Below, piece after piece: positions 4,175 through 5,660 of a DNA stretch of 5,660 nt; position 1 is the stretch's first letter; each line of letters starts with the position of its first letter. The notes beneath the pieces were generated by a model, which did not search any database, was not told the DNA's origin, and saw only the letters and a program-made list of their open reading frames with translations. The stretch is from Dethiobacter sp. GTDB lineage: Bacteria > Bacillota > Dethiobacteria > DTU022. The position numbers were made by a program, and so were the translations under genes. Location of the stretch: the NCBI GenBank assembly GCA_018333405.1, contig JAGXSR010000191.1, forward strand, positions 1-5,660, written 5' to 3'.

Positions 4175-5602
4175 ATGCACGCTTCAAATTTTTATATTTA
4201 CTTAAGTTTAATGTTTACCGCGCTGGTAGCCTATCTTTTTTTTCGTTATCTGTATTGGGGGATCAAAGCCCGCCTGATCTACTGGAGGAAAGCAGAACCT
4301 AACTCCCTGATCCGACTTTTGGCCGACGCCAAAGAAGACAATGTGACTTTGCCTTTTTTTACGATCTTTATTCCCGCCCGTGATGAAGCGGATGTCATCG
4401 CCAATACCATCGAACATCTGGCCGCGCTGAATTACCCCGGCGACCGGTATGAACTAGTGGTGATTACGGACGAAAAAGAGCTTAAGAATAAATTCAACCC
4501 GGCTATACCCACTACCCAGGATATCGTGGAAGAGAAAATAGCCGAGTTTACGGGCGCTGCCGGTAAACCGACCATAAAACATGTTATGGTGCCTTATGAT
4601 TTTGACGGTCGCCTATCCGGCCGCTGTTCAGGAAAAGAAGTAGCGTCGACGAAGGCCAGGGCGCTTAATTTTGGAATCCGGTATGTAAACCAGGAAACCG
4701 CAGTCTGCAGTTATTTTGACGCGGAAAGCAGACCTGAGAAAAATATCCTGCTTTACATTGCTTACCGCTATCTGGCCACAGGCGGCCGGCAAAAACTCTG
4801 GCAAGGCCCCGTCTTTCAGGTGCGCAATTTTTATCAGCTAGGCCCGCTCAACAAAGTAATCGCCCTGTACCAAGCTCTGGCCCACGACTGGTACCTGCCC
4901 ATCCTGATGCAAGATCTGCCCTTTTTAGGCGGCACCAACCTGCATGTGGAGAGAAACTTGCTATTGAAAATAGGGGGATATGATCATACCGCCCTTTCCG
5001 AAGACTTAGAGCTGGGAGTCAGGGCTTATCTGGAAACGGGAGAGTGGCCGGAATACCTGCCTATGGTCAGCACAGAGCAGACCCCGGCCAAGTATAAGGG
5101 TTACTACCGGCAGCGGCTGCGTTGGGGCAGCGGGCACCTGCAGGTGTTTGATAAACTAAAAAGTTCAACCCGATATCCGAAGCAGGCCAGCTTGCCTTTG
5201 CTAAAAACGCTGTTCTGGAAAGGCCATGCCCAGTGGTATCTCTATCAAACCCTGCTTATAGTGCCGCTTTCCTTCCTGACACTAACCGTACAGGGCGGCA
5301 TGGAGCCCGCAGCCCTGCCGACTGAAATCCGGACAGCTTTCTCTTTGCTGTTGCCGCTGTACTATAGCTTTACTTTCTACCTCTTTTTTCGATATCGTAA
5401 ATATATAGACTTTTCTTTAGCGCCCCTCGGCATTTTAAAATACATGGCCGTCATACAGCTGGCGATCTTCCCCATTGCCGGGTTTTTCATCGCCTTGCCC
5501 TTTACTTCAGCGCTTCTGCTCAGAGCTGTCCACCGCCAGCCCCTGGCTTGGGTAAAAACACCGCGGACACAAGAGCTTAAATCCAAAGCGCCATCGTCGT
5601 GA
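4175..5602 (+). CDS. Membrane-anchored family 2 glycosyltransferase, processive-synthase type
   Basis: A 475-residue GT2 enzyme, likely making or extending a polysaccharide from a nucleotide sugar at the cytosolic face. One N-terminal membrane segment (about 8-30) precedes the GT-A domain: IPARDEADVI (66-75), the nucleotide-binding Asp in VITDE (96-100), the metal site YFDAESRP with D182-A-E184 in place of the usual DxD, GGTNLHVER (252-260), the catalytic LSEDLELG (Asp277), and QRLRW (313-317), the QxxRW motif of cellulose, hyaluronan and poly-GlcNAc synthases. About three hydrophobic segments follow (355-372, 388-405, 418-450), with a basic C-terminal tail. ATG at 4175 has GAGGGG (4158-4163) 11 nt upstream. 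The gene stands alone in the window, with no partner export or regulatory gene visible, so the sugar and product cannot be named. Family and membrane topology type are well supported. Confidence 0.9.
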   Translation: MHASNFYIYLSLMFTALVAYLFFRYLYWGIKARLIYWRKAEPNSLIRLLADAKEDNVTLPFFTIFIPARDEADVIANTIEHLAALNYPGDRYELVVITDEKELKNKFNPAIPTTQDIVEEKIAEFTGAAGKPTIKHVMVPYDFDGRLSGRCSGKEVASTKARALNFGIRYVNQETAVCSYFDAESRPEKNILLYIAYRYLATGGRQKLWQGPVFQVRNFYQLGPLNKVIALYQALAHDWYLPILMQDLPFLGGTNLHVERNLLLKIGGYDHTALSEDLELGVRAYLETGEWPEYLPMVSTEQTPAKYKGYYRQRLRWGSGHLQVFDKLKSSTRYPKQASLPLLKTLFWKGHAQWYLYQTLLIVPLSFLTLTVQGGMEPAALPTEIRTAFSLLLPLYYSFTFYLFFRYRKYIDFSLAPLGILKYMAVIQLAIFPIAGFFIALPFTSALLLRAVHRQPLAWVKTPRTQELKSKAPSS

Positions 5603-5625
5603 CCTCCTCTCTCGTTGAACGATGG
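5591..5625. repeat. Inverted repeat at the glycosyltransferase stop
   Basis: CCATCGT (5591-5597) and ACGATGG (5619-5625) form a 7-base dyad around a 21-base loop that includes the stop codon. An overlapping dyad CTCTCG/CGAGAG joins 5609-5614 and 5640-5645. No T run follows, so intrinsic termination is doubtful. The window ends 35 bases later and the region may belong to the leader of the next gene. Confidence 0.3.
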
Positions 5626-5660
5626 GCGTCATTCGGATGCGAGAGGCTATCCGGCAACGT

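Noticed and set aside
5626..5660. Start of a riboswitch (CCGGCAAC-like end, as in SAM leaders)
   Set aside because: Only a few bases match and the window ends; the other parts of a SAM element are not visible.
1..5660. CRISPR array, tRNA, rRNA or complete insertion sequence
   Set aside because: No regularly spaced repeats with unique spacers, no cloverleaf with a T-arm, and no intact transposase frame with flanking inverted repeats was found.

Overview
The window looks like a chromosomal segment of a low-to-mid-GC Firmicute, probably a clostridial or Peptococcaceae-type anaerobe. This is inferred from strong AGGAGG-type ribosome sites, frequent GTG starts, a tandem feoA-feoA-feoB iron operon, and a MazF remnant of the Bacillus/Clostridium type. 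No rRNA, tRNA, CRISPR array or complete mobile element was seen.

Left part (1-2760, minus strand): a ferrous-iron uptake operon reading leftwards. A consensus-like promoter (2714-2742) is followed by an untranslated leader of about 165 nt, then feoA1 (GTG start, 2542), feoA2 (GTG start, 2222) and feoB (ATG at 1987, overlapping the feoA2 stop by 8 bases). feoB runs off the left edge after about 662 codons. The promoter and leader carry two perfect GTTAG-N6-CTAAC dyads and one half-degenerate copy, each preceded by AA on the minus strand. They lie over the -10 region, at the start of the transcript, and just before the feoA1 ribosome site. They are good candidates for the operator of an iron-responsive repressor.

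Middle (2753-3184): a decayed MazF/PemK-type toxin remnant on the plus strand. Its first ~27 residues, including the catalytic arginine, are missing, and a one-base loss in an A run shifts the C-terminal frame. The break lies directly against the feo promoter. The 175 bases after it hold no recognisable gene.

Right part (3185-5602): a minus-strand DUF502 membrane protein, and divergently a plus-strand membrane-anchored family 2 glycosyltransferase with the D, DxE-type, ED and QxxRW motifs of processive polysaccharide synthases. The 375-base space between them is unusually rich in symmetry: an imperfect 18-19 bp direct repeat, an 18 bp near-palindrome, and five perfect dyads spaced about 22 bp apart just ahead of the glycosyltransferase. 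No single system ties the iron operon to the glycosyltransferase. The most noteworthy signals are regulatory (the feo operators and the dyad array) and evolutionary (the mazF wreck).
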